DNA of 64,000 nucleotides from assembly GCF_031157255.1 (NCBI RefSeq), contig NZ_JAVIFX010000008.1, forward strand, positions 124,001 through 188,000, read 5' to 3'. Under the pieces are notes generated by a model that worked only from the letters and a program-made list of their open reading frames with translations, did no database searches and had not been told where the DNA came from. This document shows positions 18,241-27,122 of this stretch, in pieces. Each line of letters starts with the position of its first letter. Position 1 is the stretch's first letter. The translations under genes were made by a program, and so were the position numbers. Origin of the DNA: Bradyrhizobium sp. LHD-71 (GTDB lineage Bacteria > Pseudomonadota > Alphaproteobacteria > Rhizobiales > Xanthobacteraceae).

Positions 18241-18265
18241 ATTGGCGCCAATAATTGGCGCCAAT
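18241..18265. promoter_or_regulatory. Tandem perfect palindromes, likely FCD regulator operators
   Basis: Two identical 12-base perfect palindromes, ATTGGCGCCAAT, occupy 18241-18252 and 18254-18265, one base apart. They lie between the divergent FCD regulator (start 18142) and amidohydrolase (start 18348) genes, about 100 and 83 bases upstream of the respective starts. The 13-base centre-to-centre distance places the two sites about 1.2 helical turns apart. Symmetry, duplication and position all indicate a protein binding site. I did not see the full 12-mer elsewhere in the window. Confidence 0.75.
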
Positions 18266-18347
18266 GTCTGCCGACAGCAAAATCAAGGAGATGGCCGGCT
18301 CGTCGCGTTGGCATGGCGATTGCACCTGGCTCTTCCGAGAGGGTGTG

Positions 18348-19877
18348 ATGGCAAGTGTGTTGCTGAGTGGTGTGACAGTTATGCGGGACGGGACCTCGCC
18401 GGTTACGTCCGAGCGGCATGATGTCCTGATCGACGGCGATCGCATCAAGGCCATCGAGCCAGCGGGCACCATCGGGCAGGCCGACGAGCGCATCGCAGGC
18501 GGCGATCTGATTGCGACGGCCGGTCTCATCAACGGTCATCTTCATTCCTGGGACCACTTCATCAAGGGGCGGGTCGAGAACCTGCCCATGGAAGTGATGA
18601 TGGCGCATCTGCGGCCGGTCGTGCCATTGCCGGTGACCGCCGACGAGATCTACCTGCGGACAATGATGACGGCTATCGAGTCGTTGCGGACCGGTGCGAC
18701 GACCATCGTCGACGACATGAGCCTAGGTCAGACCTTCGACCGCAGCCATGTTGAAGCTGCGCTTCAGGCATACGAGGACTCGGGCCTGCGCGTCTATCTC
18801 GGCTTCTCGATGATCGACAAGCCTGTGGTTGATAGCTGGCCGTTCGTCGAGGAAAGCTTCGCGCCGGATACCCTGCAATGGTTGCGCGGCCTGCCGCGGC
18901 CGCGAGGCGGCGCGCTGCTCGAACTTGTGCGCGATCTCGCGAAAACACACCACCCGCGCTCGGCGCGTGTCGGTGTCATCGTGGCGCCGTCCGCACCGCA
19001 GCGCTGTACGGATGATTTCCTTCGCGCATGTCGCGCGCTTGCCGACGAACTCGATCTGCCGGTCATCGTGCATGTCCTCGAAACGCGAATGCAGGCGGTC
19101 ACCGCCGAGCTTTTCTGGGGCAAGAGCATGGTCGAGCATCTCGACGCGCTCGGCTTCCTGAAATCGGCCACGGCTTTGGTACATGGCGTTTGGCTTTCGC
19201 CGCGCGACCGAGAGCTGATCGCGAAATCCGGCGCGAGCGTTCAGTACAATCCGTGGAGCAACGCGTCGATAGGCTCGGGCGCGGCGGATTTTCGCGCGCT
19301 GCGTGATGCCGGTATCAATGTCAGCATGGGATCGGACGGCTGCGGCGTCACGTTCACATGCTCTATGCTGTTGACCTTGAAATTCGGAGCCGGGATCGGC
19401 CGCATACGAACGACGGATCACCGCGCATGGCCGACCGCGGCCGAGATCTGGGACGCCGCGACTATCGGAGGCGCACGGGCGCTCGGGCGCGAGCACGAAA
19501 TCGGCCGTCTTGCTCCGGGATACAAGGCCGATCTGGTTCTCTACCGGAAATCGAGCATGCCGATGGTTCCCTTGAATGTGCCAGTCCGCCAACTTGTTCA
19601 CGGCGAAGCCGGAGCGGGGATCGATGCGGTTGTTGTTGACGGGCGAGTGGTCATGCGCGATGGGCGCCTGACCACGGTCAATGAAGCCAGTCTCATCGCA
19701 AAATTCAAAGCGGCACACGAAAACCTTCTGGATCGCATCTGCGCCTCCGAGGCGTCGTCGCAGCCTCTGCTCGAGGGGCTTGAACGCATCTACGAGCGCT
19801 GCCTGTCGCTGCCGATCAGCTCGGACGTCACGCGCGGTGTCGTCGGCGATTACGTTACGACGGGCTGCTGCTCATGA
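18348..19877 (+). CDS. Amidohydrolase family protein (TRZ/ATZ, deaminase-like branch)
   Basis: A 509-residue metal-dependent hydrolase. The metal motif INGHLHSWDHF (HxH) is near residue 63. Further metal and base residues fall in VIVHVLE and LVHGVWLSP, and the Asp in MGSDGCG. The C-terminal composite beta-sandwich part contains GRLAPGYKADLVLY. This branch includes atrazine hydrolases, guanine and cytosine deaminases and isopropylammelide hydrolases, which remove groups from nitrogen heterocycles. The ATG at 18348 follows a GAGAGGG ribosome site; an earlier ATG adds 31 residues across the operator region. The stop overlaps the ABC ATPase start by 4 bases. Confidence 0.92.
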   Translation: MASVLLSGVTVMRDGTSPVTSERHDVLIDGDRIKAIEPAGTIGQADERIAGGDLIATAGLINGHLHSWDHFIKGRVENLPMEVMMAHLRPVVPLPVTADEIYLRTMMTAIESLRTGATTIVDDMSLGQTFDRSHVEAALQAYEDSGLRVYLGFSMIDKPVVDSWPFVEESFAPDTLQWLRGLPRPRGGALLELVRDLAKTHHPRSARVGVIVAPSAPQRCTDDFLRACRALADELDLPVIVHVLETRMQAVTAELFWGKSMVEHLDALGFLKSATALVHGVWLSPRDRELIAKSGASVQYNPWSNASIGSGAADFRALRDAGINVSMGSDGCGVTFTCSMLLTLKFGAGIGRIRTTDHRAWPTAAEIWDAATIGGARALGREHEIGRLAPGYKADLVLYRKSSMPMVPLNVPVRQLVHGEAGAGIDAVVVDGRVVMRDGRLTTVNEASLIAKFKAAHENLLDRICASEASSQPLLEGLERIYERCLSLPISSDVTRGVVGDYVTTGCCS

Positions 19878-20986
19878 GCAACACACGCGGTCATGCGCTC
19901 GCGCTCGAAGGTGTCGGGCATGCCTTCGGTTCAACGATCGCGCTGGAGGACGTCAGCCTCTCGATTGCGGCGGCAGAGCTGATCGCGTTGCTCGGGCCAT
20001 CGGGGTGCGGCAAGACCACCATGCTGCAGATCATTGCGGGCTTCCTGCGACCCACGAAGGGTGAGGTGCTGTTCGATGGCAACCGGGTAGAGCGCATTCC
20101 GGCTAACCGACGTCGAATTGGCATGGTGTTTCAGAACTATGCCTTGTTTCCGCATCTGAGCGTGTTCGAGAACGTCGCCTATGGCCTGCGTGCGCGCAAG
20201 ACGTCGAGCGCGATCGTCAAGACACGCGTCGCCGAGATGCTCGATCTCGTCCAAATGGGGGGCTTCGCTTCGCGGTTGCCGGGACAGTTATCCGGCGGAC
20301 AACAGCAGCGTGTTGCCCTTGCACGCGCGCTGGCTATTGAGCCAGGGCTCGTCCTGCTCGACGAGCCGTTCTCGGCGCTCGACAAGAATCTGCGGCTCGA
20401 TATGCAGATCGAAATCAAGAGTCTCTTGAAAGGCTATGGCGTCACCTCGATCATGGTCACGCACGATCAGGAAGAGGCCCTGTCGATGGCGGACCGGATC
20501 GTCGTTCTCAACAAGGGGCGCATCGAGCAGATCGACGCGCCCGATGCACTTTACGACCGACCGGCAAGCCTGTTCGTCAACAGCTTCATCGGACACGCCA
20601 ATTTCTTGCGGGGATCTGTAACGGCGGACGACTGCGTGCGGCTCGCCGCAGGGCCGGAAATCCGCCTGGCGAAGTCCACACAGCATTGTCGTGGCAGCGC
20701 CGTGGTGCTCTCAGTTCGGCCGGAGAATATCTCCCTTGTCGATTCCAATAAGCCGGGTGCGATCCCGATAACCGTTCGCGCGACGATGCCGCTCGGATCC
20801 GTCAACGTCGTTGAGGGCGTCACGCCTACAGGTGAGGCCGTCAAGATTAATCAGGCTCGGTTGTCGTCCATCGCCCATGCCCGGGTCGGATCCGGCGCAT
20901 GGGTCGCCATCAACGACATGACCGCCGTTGGCGTGTTCAGCGCGCCTGCGGAGACCTTTTCTGTGAATGGAGCAAAGGAGTTCTGA
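19874..20986 (+). CDS. ABC transporter ATP-binding protein, PotA/FbpC type
   Basis: A 370-residue ATPase. Walker A GPSGCGKTT is at 41-49, the Q-loop in MVFQNYALFPHL, the signature LSGGQ at 139-143, Walker B LVLLDEP at 159-165, and the switch His in VTHDQEE. The C-terminal third is a TOBE-like domain. It powers the importer formed with the binding protein and two permeases immediately downstream. Its ATG overlaps the amidohydrolase stop, which implies coupled translation and a shared substrate. Confidence 0.95.
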   Translation: MSNTRGHALALEGVGHAFGSTIALEDVSLSIAAAELIALLGPSGCGKTTMLQIIAGFLRPTKGEVLFDGNRVERIPANRRRIGMVFQNYALFPHLSVFENVAYGLRARKTSSAIVKTRVAEMLDLVQMGGFASRLPGQLSGGQQQRVALARALAIEPGLVLLDEPFSALDKNLRLDMQIEIKSLLKGYGVTSIMVTHDQEEALSMADRIVVLNKGRIEQIDAPDALYDRPASLFVNSFIGHANFLRGSVTADDCVRLAAGPEIRLAKSTQHCRGSAVVLSVRPENISLVDSNKPGAIPITVRATMPLGSVNVVEGVTPTGEAVKINQARLSSIAHARVGSGAWVAINDMTAVGVFSAPAETFSVNGAKEF

Positions 20987-20987
20987 T

Positions 20988-22031
20988 ATGAACCTCTCTC
21001 GACGCGCGTTTCTCGGCAACTCGGCCGCTTTGGCTGCCGGCATCGGCTTCTCCGACATGTCCCACGCGGCAACTCAGATCGTCGCGACCACATATCCGGG
21101 CAGCTTTGATGAAGCCTTCAAGGGCGTCGTCGGTCCAGCTTTCGCGAAGTCAAGTGGCGGAAGCGTCAGCTTCACGCCGTTGCTTGGCGTTGATCAGATC
21201 GGAAAAATCCAGGCTTCGCGCAACGCACCGCCCTTCGATGTCGTGCTGTTCGATGAGGGTCCTCTGGTCCCGGCGATCGAGAGCGGCGTCCTCGAGAAGT
21301 TTCCTGCCGAGAAGTCCAAGGGTTTTGCCGACATCCCGCAAGCTTTCCGTCACCCTGACGGCTATGCACCGGTCATCACCGTCCAGCTCATCGGGATCGC
21401 CTACAATCCCAAGAAGGTCAAAACGCCGCCGACGTCCTGGGAAGACTTGTGGAAGCCCGAGTACAAGGGGCGTGTCGGCATCACGGGTCTCGGCTCCAGC
21501 CTCGGAACTGCGTTCATGGTCGAAATCGCCAAAATGAATGGCGGTTCGGAGACGAACATCGAGCCGGCATTCGAGGCGATGAAGAAGTTGCTGCCAAACG
21601 TCGGTGCGATTGCGGCCTCGCCTGGTGCGCTGGCCGCCCTGTTTCAGCAGGGCGAGATCGACATCGCATTCAACTACTGGAACAACGTGGCACTGCTCGC
21701 CGCGAAGGGCGTTGATATCGCGTTTGCCAGTCCAAAGACCGGCGCCGTTGCCGTTCGTTCCAGCGCACAGATCGTCAAGAACAATCAGGCCCCGAAACTG
21801 GTCCTCGATTACCTCGACGCGGTCATGTCCTTCGAAGTGCAGAAGGCGCTTGAAGCCTCACCATGGGTGATGATGCCCACCAACAAGAACGTACCACTCA
21901 CCGGCGCCAACCTGACTGTGGCGAAGAGCGTGGACGATCTGGTAGCAAAGAGCGTGCTGCTCGACTGGACAAAATTCCAGCCGCTGCGCGGCGAATGGAT
22001 CACTCGTTTCACTAAGGAAGTCCGCATCTAG
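20988..22031 (+). CDS. ABC transporter substrate-binding protein, PotD/Fbp type, Tat-exported
   Basis: A 347-residue protein with an N-terminal SRRAFLG twin-arginine motif and a hydrophobic stretch ending SHAA (cleavage about residue 28). The mature part has the two-lobed family-1 extracellular binding protein layout (FDVVLFDEGPL, NPKKVKTPPTSWEDLW, YKGRVGITG). AAAGGAG stands 7 bases before the ATG. It sits between its ATPase and two permeases. Relatives carry polyamines, opines or small nitrogen compounds. A cationic or amide-type ligand fits the neighbouring hydrolases. Confidence 0.92.
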   Translation: MNLSRRAFLGNSAALAAGIGFSDMSHAATQIVATTYPGSFDEAFKGVVGPAFAKSSGGSVSFTPLLGVDQIGKIQASRNAPPFDVVLFDEGPLVPAIESGVLEKFPAEKSKGFADIPQAFRHPDGYAPVITVQLIGIAYNPKKVKTPPTSWEDLWKPEYKGRVGITGLGSSLGTAFMVEIAKMNGGSETNIEPAFEAMKKLLPNVGAIAASPGALAALFQQGEIDIAFNYWNNVALLAAKGVDIAFASPKTGAVAVRSSAQIVKNNQAPKLVLDYLDAVMSFEVQKALEASPWVMMPTNKNVPLTGANLTVAKSVDDLVAKSVLLDWTKFQPLRGEWITRFTKEVRI

Positions 22032-22040
22032 CAGTTTGCG

Positions 22041-22898
22041 ATGTCCGGATCCGCCACGCATGAGCCGAGACAATTGCTGCCAGCATTGCCGCTGGCGGCG
22101 CTGTTCCTCGCCGCCTTCGTGCTGCCGCTCATCGTGCTTGTCTTCATCAGCCTGTTTCGTACTCCGCAGTTTCTGGAACTGTCGCCGATTCAGTATGTGA
22201 AGTTTTTTCGCGATCAGTTTAGCGTAACGGTCCTGCTGGAGACGCTACTGCTTGGCGCCGAAGTCGCCATGCTATCTCTCTTGCTCGCGTATCCGATCGG
22301 ATTGGCTTATCTCGGCAGCGGGAAGATTGGGCGTGCGCTCATCACGTTCCTCATCATACTTCCACTGCTCACGAGCTCGGTGGTGCGCACTTTTGCGTGG
22401 ATCGTTATCCTGGGACGCGATGGCATCGTGAACTCGACGATGCTGACGCTGGGGTTGTGGGATAGTCCAGCGCGCCTGCTCTACACATGGGGCGGTCTGG
22501 TTGTCGCCCTGACGCAAATCCAGCTTCCGCTGATGGCGCTGCCGGTGATCAACAGCTTGCTGCGGCTCAATCCAAACCTTGTTAAAGCCGCAGAAGGACT
22601 CGGAGCGGGGCGCTTTCGCATCTTTTTCACGGTGGTGCTTCCGCTGACGGTGCCGGGAGCCATCGCCGGGTGGCTCCTGGTGTTTGCGGCGGCCGCGACG
22701 GCCTTCATCACCCAGACGCTCGTCGGCGGCGGCCGCATCGTCCTGATGCCGTCGTATATCTATCAGCAGGCCGTCGGCGTGCAGGACTGGCCGTTCTCGG
22801 CAGCGCTGTCGCTGATCTTCACGGTTGCAGTGATCGGAATCGTGTTCCTGGTCGGTACAACCTCGCGCCGCTTCGCACGGGGTATCGATGCAGTCTAG
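22041..22898 (+). CDS. ABC transporter permease, PotB type
   Basis: A 285-residue inner-membrane protein with six hydrophobic segments and the cytoplasmic EAA loop NLVKAAEGLGAGRFRIFFTVVLPLTVPG that contacts the ATPase. It follows the binding protein gene by 9 bases. Its end overlaps the second permease by 11 bases, so the two subunits are made together. Confidence 0.95.
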   Translation: MSGSATHEPRQLLPALPLAALFLAAFVLPLIVLVFISLFRTPQFLELSPIQYVKFFRDQFSVTVLLETLLLGAEVAMLSLLLAYPIGLAYLGSGKIGRALITFLIILPLLTSSVVRTFAWIVILGRDGIVNSTMLTLGLWDSPARLLYTWGGLVVALTQIQLPLMALPVINSLLRLNPNLVKAAEGLGAGRFRIFFTVVLPLTVPGAIAGWLLVFAAAATAFITQTLVGGGRIVLMPSYIYQQAVGVQDWPFSAALSLIFTVAVIGIVFLVGTTSRRFARGIDAV

Positions 22899-23697
22899 CC
22901 TTGCCGATCGTTTCTACGACGCCGCCGTCCACGCACTTGCCGCATTCGGCATGCTGCTTCTGCTCGCGCCGACGTTCGTCGTGCTTGTGATCTCGTTCAC
23001 CGGCGGCATCACGTTGAAGTTTCCTCCGTCGAGCTGGTCGCTACGCTGGTACCTCGAGCTGCTTCAATCCCGCGAGATCATCGAGCCGGCGCTGACCAGC
23101 TTGAAAGTAGCGGGACTTGCAACCTTGCTCTCGACGATCCTCGGAGGTGTGGCCGCCATCGGTCTCGCGCGCAATCAGTCGAAGGTCGCCCGCGTTCTCG
23201 ACGCACTGTTCATGTCGCCGATGGTCTTGCCTGCGATGGCGTTCGGCTTGTCGCTTCTGCTGGTATTCAATGTGCTTGGAATCCGGTTGTCGGTCGCGAC
23301 GCTGGTGCTAGGCCATACGATCATCTGCGTGCCGTTCGTCATTCGCATGGTCGGTGCATCGATCCAGCAGCTCAATCCGATCCTGATCACCTGCTCGCTC
23401 AGTCTCGGGGCGAGCCGCTGGTATACGTTTCGCCGGGTCACGTTGCCGTTGATCAAGCGCGGTATCCTCGCCAGCGCCTTCGTAGCTTTCCTGTCATCGT
23501 TTGATAACGTTCCCGTCTCGCTGTTTCTCGCCGATGCTCGGACCGAGGTTCTGCCGATCAAGCTCTGGGCGATCCTGGAGGGCAGCCTCGACGTGCGTGT
23601 TGCCGCGATGTCCGGTGTGATCGTCATCGTGACGCTCATCGGCCTGATCTGCGCCGAGGCTTTCGGCGGCGTCACGCGGCAGGTCGGAGCCCGCTGA
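22888..23697 (+). CDS. ABC transporter permease, PotC type
   Basis: A 269-residue permease with six membrane segments. The EAA loop region is ILITCSLSLGASRWYTFRRVTLPLIKRG. It pairs with the preceding permease in one heterodimeric channel. Two bases separate its stop from the next ATG, so the deacetylase-like gene is part of the same operon. Confidence 0.95.
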   Translation: MQSSLADRFYDAAVHALAAFGMLLLLAPTFVVLVISFTGGITLKFPPSSWSLRWYLELLQSREIIEPALTSLKVAGLATLLSTILGGVAAIGLARNQSKVARVLDALFMSPMVLPAMAFGLSLLLVFNVLGIRLSVATLVLGHTIICVPFVIRMVGASIQQLNPILITCSLSLGASRWYTFRRVTLPLIKRGILASAFVAFLSSFDNVPVSLFLADARTEVLPIKLWAILEGSLDVRVAAMSGVIVIVTLIGLICAEAFGGVTRQVGAR

Positions 23698-23699
23698 CC

Positions 23700-24611
23700 A
23701 TGGCAATCGTTAGGAATCTATGCGGTTACGGGCGCTCGAGGCCGGACATCATCTGGCCGAACGGCGCCCGGGTGGCCGTTTCCCTCGTCGTGAATTTCGA
23801 GGAGGGGGCGGAACTTGCGATCGAGCAAGGCGATGCGGAAACCGAACGCCTTGGTGAGGTCGTCTCCGTATCTCCACCGGGCGTGCGGGATCTCGTGCAG
23901 GAACAGGTCTTCGATTACGGTATGCGCGTCGGGCTCTGGCGGTTTCTCGATGCGTTCTCCGAAAACAAGATATCGTCGACCTTCATGATGTGCGGTCGTG
24001 CCGTCGAGCGCGTTCCGGAGCTGGCGCGCGCTGTGATCGATGCCGGGCACGAGCCTGCCGTCCACGGTTGGCGCTGGCTGGCTCATTCCCTGTACACCGA
24101 TCCTGAAGTCGAGCGGCGCGACATCGAAAAGACGCGCGACATCATCGCCGGGGCCAGTGGCGTGATGCCTATCGGTTTCATGACTCGCGGAAGCCAAAGT
24201 CCGTGGACGCGCGACCTGTTGACCGAACTGGGCTTTACCTACGACTCCAACGCGCTCGACGACGATCTTCCCTATTGGAGTAAGACCTCGACGGGAAGGA
24301 TGCTCATCCTTCCTTATGGTTTTGACACCAACGACATGAAGTTCTTCCATCCGAACGGCTTTGTGCGTCCGGAGGACTTTTCGACATATGTCGCGGCCGC
24401 GCTCGCGACACTGCTGGCGGAAGGAGAGCGGGGGCGTTCGGCGATGCTCACGGTCGGGTTCCATCTGCGGATCTGCGGTAGGCCTGCGCGCTTTGCCGCT
24501 GTTCAAGCGATTCTGGATCTTCTCTCCTCCTGCGGCGAAAAGGTCTGGATTGCGCGCCGGAGCGATATAGCGGCACACTTCGCCGCCAACAGCAAGAACA
24601 GCGCGCCCTGA
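23700..24611 (+). CDS. Polysaccharide deacetylase family protein, PuuE allantoinase-like
   Basis: A 303-residue NodB-fold hydrolase. The opening CGYGRSRPDIIWPNGARVAVSLVVNFEEG (in pieces at residues about 8-36) is the pattern of PuuE-type allantoinases and related cyclic-amide hydrolases rather than of chitin deacetylases. EPAVHGWRW supplies the metal-site His, and VGFHLRICGRP is the C-terminal His motif. PuuE opens the hydantoin ring of allantoin without a bound metal in some members. Placed after the importer, it could open a hydantoin-like or other cyclic ureide ring. The assignment to allantoin itself is not supported by other genes here. Confidence 0.85.
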   Translation: MAIVRNLCGYGRSRPDIIWPNGARVAVSLVVNFEEGAELAIEQGDAETERLGEVVSVSPPGVRDLVQEQVFDYGMRVGLWRFLDAFSENKISSTFMMCGRAVERVPELARAVIDAGHEPAVHGWRWLAHSLYTDPEVERRDIEKTRDIIAGASGVMPIGFMTRGSQSPWTRDLLTELGFTYDSNALDDDLPYWSKTSTGRMLILPYGFDTNDMKFFHPNGFVRPEDFSTYVAAALATLLAEGERGRSAMLTVGFHLRICGRPARFAAVQAILDLLSSCGEKVWIARRSDIAAHFAANSKNSAP

Positions 24612-24840
24612 CCGGCGAAGCCAGCGAGAGCAGAGAAGAGCGTGATCGCGCAGCGCAAACGTTTTGGCATGATAACGCTGTTTCGAACTCCGTGCTCGGG
24701 CCGGCAACGTGCGCGCGGCGAAAGTTCGTCGAACGGACATCGACCAATCGCGCAAGGATTTTGTGCCCTTCATCCGCACAAGGGATCGATCGGCGGAGGC
24801 CTCGATGCAGCCATCGTGAGACATCCAAAGCTGAACAAGC

Positions 24841-25485
24841 ATGCGCAGTATCCTGCTGATTAATCCAAACAGCTCCGCAGCAACGACCGACATGATGGTC
24901 GGCATCGCCCAGGCGACTGCAGGGCAACAATGTCGCGTGACGGGCGCCACGGCGCGCCGCGCGCCGGCGATGATCGTCGATCCGGTTGCACTGGAAGCGG
25001 CTGCCGACGAGGTCCTCGAGATTGCCGCGTGGAACGATGGCAGCTATGACGGTTTTCTCATCGCGGCGTTCGGCGATCCCGGCCTTTCAGCGATTCGCGC
25101 GCGCTGCCGCACGCCTGCTGCCGGCATCGCCGAGTGCTCTATTTGCGAGGCGGCTGCGGACGGCCGTCGCTTCGGTATCGCAACGACGACGCCGGAGCTG
25201 CGGTCGGCCATCGATCAGCGCGTAATGGCGTCAGGTTTTGCGCGGCAATACACGGGGCTCCGCCTAACCTCCGCAGATCCGATCGATCTGGTGAACGACA
25301 GGCATCGGCAGCGGGAGGCGCTTGCGGAAACCGTGCGCCGTTGCATCGAGGATGACGGCTCGCAGGCAGTCATCATCGGCGGCGGTCCGCTCGGGGAAGC
25401 AGCGCGCGATCTGCAGCATGTGTTCGCTGTCCCGATCATCTCACCCATTCCTGCGGCGATGCGATCAATTCTTAATAGTCTCTAG
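24841..25485 (+). CDS. Asp/Glu/hydantoin racemase family protein lacking both catalytic cysteines
   Basis: A 214-residue PF01177-type protein: LLINPNSSAATT at the N-terminus, IAAFGDPGL around residue 76, VIIGGGPLG around 181, and AVPIISPIPAA near the end. In characterised hydantoin and allantoin racemases the two catalytic Cys sit at about 76 and 181; here these positions are Ala76 and Gly181. Two other Cys occur in GIAECSICEAA. It may therefore not racemise by the two-base mechanism. It lies 229 bases after the PuuE-like gene; that gap holds no gene I can support. Hydantoin-type racemases commonly accompany allantoinase or hydantoinase genes, which fits this locus. Confidence 0.82.
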   Translation: MRSILLINPNSSAATTDMMVGIAQATAGQQCRVTGATARRAPAMIVDPVALEAAADEVLEIAAWNDGSYDGFLIAAFGDPGLSAIRARCRTPAAGIAECSICEAAADGRRFGIATTTPELRSAIDQRVMASGFARQYTGLRLTSADPIDLVNDRHRQREALAETVRRCIEDDGSQAVIIGGGPLGEAARDLQHVFAVPIISPIPAAMRSILNSL

Positions 25486-25707
25486 AGCTTTCGGTTGAGT
25501 TGCCGACGCGGGTGGATCTGGCCGGCCTATCAGCCGCCCCGGCATGACCATTCCAGTATCTCGTGATCCAGCTAGGCCCGTCTTCGGGACCATTCATTTA
25601 CTTGAAGACTCTGTTGCAACTGCACAAACAGCGCAGGGCATCGCCGTACGATCGATGACGTTGAAATGGGAAGCAGAAGCGCATGGCGGCCTGGACGGAC
25701 GCCGCTC

Positions 25708-26625
25708 TTATTCCATGAGTACGATCATGTGTCCGTCCGGGTCGCGGATGGTCGCTGCTTTTCGGCCGTCCTTCAAGGTCGCCATGCCTGGTGACACAAA
25801 CGTCACGCCTTCTGTCTCGAGCCGTCCGACAAGCGCATCGAGATCGTCAACATTGTGAATTTGGCGCGCGGAAGCCACATCATTGGCACGGACCTCCGAC
25901 GTCGAGGTTCGGCCTGGCGGTCTCCGGTAATGCAGGAGCTCCACATGCGGCGTGACCCTGGATGCGGGCTCGAGTGCCACCACATCGAGCTGGCAATCCC
26001 TCAATCCATCGAGGCGATCCTGCTCGACTCCCGTGTTCAATGACCGGGCACCGACCTTGAAGCCGAGCAGTTCCGTGTAAAAGGCAACGCTGCGACCAAC
26101 GTCCATGGTTGCGATGGCCGTGTGATCGTAACCGACAATGCCCGAAGCGGTTTTGCCTTGCCATTGCGGGTCGCCCACGCCTCGAGGAAAGAAGATCAAC
26201 TCCAGCGGGTGGCCTTCGGGGTCGCGGAACTTGAACGCAGTCACGCCGCCGGTATTGGCTGGCAGCCGCACTGGTGAGCCCTTTGTGATCACCCCAGGCG
26301 AGCCGCCCGTCAGCCTTTCCCAGAGGCTCGTAATGTCGCCACTGACGAGCGCGACATGCTGAAACCATTGATCGTTCGAGGCTCGCTCGGAAGGGTATTC
26401 CAGTCCCGGCGGATCGAACGCCACGAGCTTGATCACCTGCTGTCCTATCGCGACATCGGCAGCACGCACCACCGTGCCTTCCTTGAGGCCGAGCAAGCAG
26501 TTCCAAGCCGGGTCCAACGCCTGCTCAGGTCCAACCTCAAGCCCAAGCAAATTACGGTAAAAAGCGGCTGTTCCCGCCAGATCGGCTACCGTCACGCTAA
26601 CCTCGATAAGCTGCGTTACCGGCAT
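25708..26625 (-). CDS. Two-domain VOC (glyoxalase/dioxygenase fold) protein
   Basis: A 305-residue protein with two vicinal-oxygen-chelate modules. The first runs from TQLIEVSVTVADLAGTAAFYRNLLG to FRDPEGHPLELIFFP, the second from GYDHTAIATMDVGRSVAFYTELLG to IRDPDGHMIVLME. Each ends with the usual metal-binding Glu. VOC proteins are glyoxalases, extradiol dioxygenases or epimerases, and which one is not clear here. The start at 26625 avoids overlap with the cupin gene, which ends 14 bases upstream. It is the last gene of the DoxX-cupin-VOC unit. The 222 bases beyond its 3' end hold nothing I recognise. Confidence 0.88.
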   Translation of the reverse strand: MPVTQLIEVSVTVADLAGTAAFYRNLLGLEVGPEQALDPAWNCLLGLKEGTVVRAADVAIGQQVIKLVAFDPPGLEYPSERASNDQWFQHVALVSGDITSLWERLTGGSPGVITKGSPVRLPANTGGVTAFKFRDPEGHPLELIFFPRGVGDPQWQGKTASGIVGYDHTAIATMDVGRSVAFYTELLGFKVGARSLNTGVEQDRLDGLRDCQLDVVALEPASRVTPHVELLHYRRPPGRTSTSEVRANDVASARQIHNVDDLDALVGRLETEGVTFVSPGMATLKDGRKAATIRDPDGHMIVLME

Positions 26626-26639
26626 TGCGGCGTTGCTCT

Positions 26640-27095
26640 CTACTTGAAATCGCCGGGCCTGGCCCCGGCCCAAATCTCGGGATCGAGTTGCACAATCATG
26701 AGCGCACAGGGCTCATCGCCGAGCGTGCCGGAGCGATGTCCCACGCGGCCTTGCGCATCCGGCTTCGCGTCCTGATCACCGCCGAAAGCGACTTCACCAG
26801 GTCCCATCTCAACGTGGGCGCCGTCCGTCGAGTCTACGAACCAGCGGCCCGACAAGACGGAGATCCATTGAGGCTTCGGATTCTTGTGCCAGTCCCCATT
26901 CCAGCCGCGCGGAAGAATGCTGAATAACAGGCTGTTCTGTCCCACGAGGAGGTGATCGTTCCACTGGGAGGCCGCCTTGCCGCCCATGCCTTGCCATTCA
27001 AAGCTGGTCAGCTTGCAGCGAACCTGGTGGGTGACACCCTCATTGTCGGCCCACAAATGCCAATAGCTGATCGTCGGAGTTTCAGGATTTATCAT
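26640..27095 (-). CDS. Cupin-domain protein
   Basis: A 151-residue single-domain protein. GDWHKNPKPQWISVLSGRW carries the first cupin motif, and VEMGPGEVAFGGDQDAKPDAQGRVGHRSG the second, with His in both at the expected metal positions. Small cupins of this sort act as metal-dependent dioxygenases or isomerases, or merely as ligand-binding proteins. GAGAGG stands at good distance before the ATG. It sits between a DoxX-like membrane protein and a two-domain VOC protein in one unit. The function is not known. Confidence 0.85.
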   Translation of the reverse strand: MINPETPTISYWHLWADNEGVTHQVRCKLTSFEWQGMGGKAASQWNDHLLVGQNSLLFSILPRGWNGDWHKNPKPQWISVLSGRWFVDSTDGAHVEMGPGEVAFGGDQDAKPDAQGRVGHRSGTLGDEPCALMIVQLDPEIWAGARPGDFK

Positions 27096-27122
27096 TCACT
27101 GCCTCTCGAGGATGCGGTGATC

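Noticed and set aside
24612-24840. Open frames in the gap between the PuuE-like and racemase-like genes
   Set aside because: Short, overlapping, no ribosome site and no motif. The gap is probably only a spacer or holds an internal promoter I cannot define.
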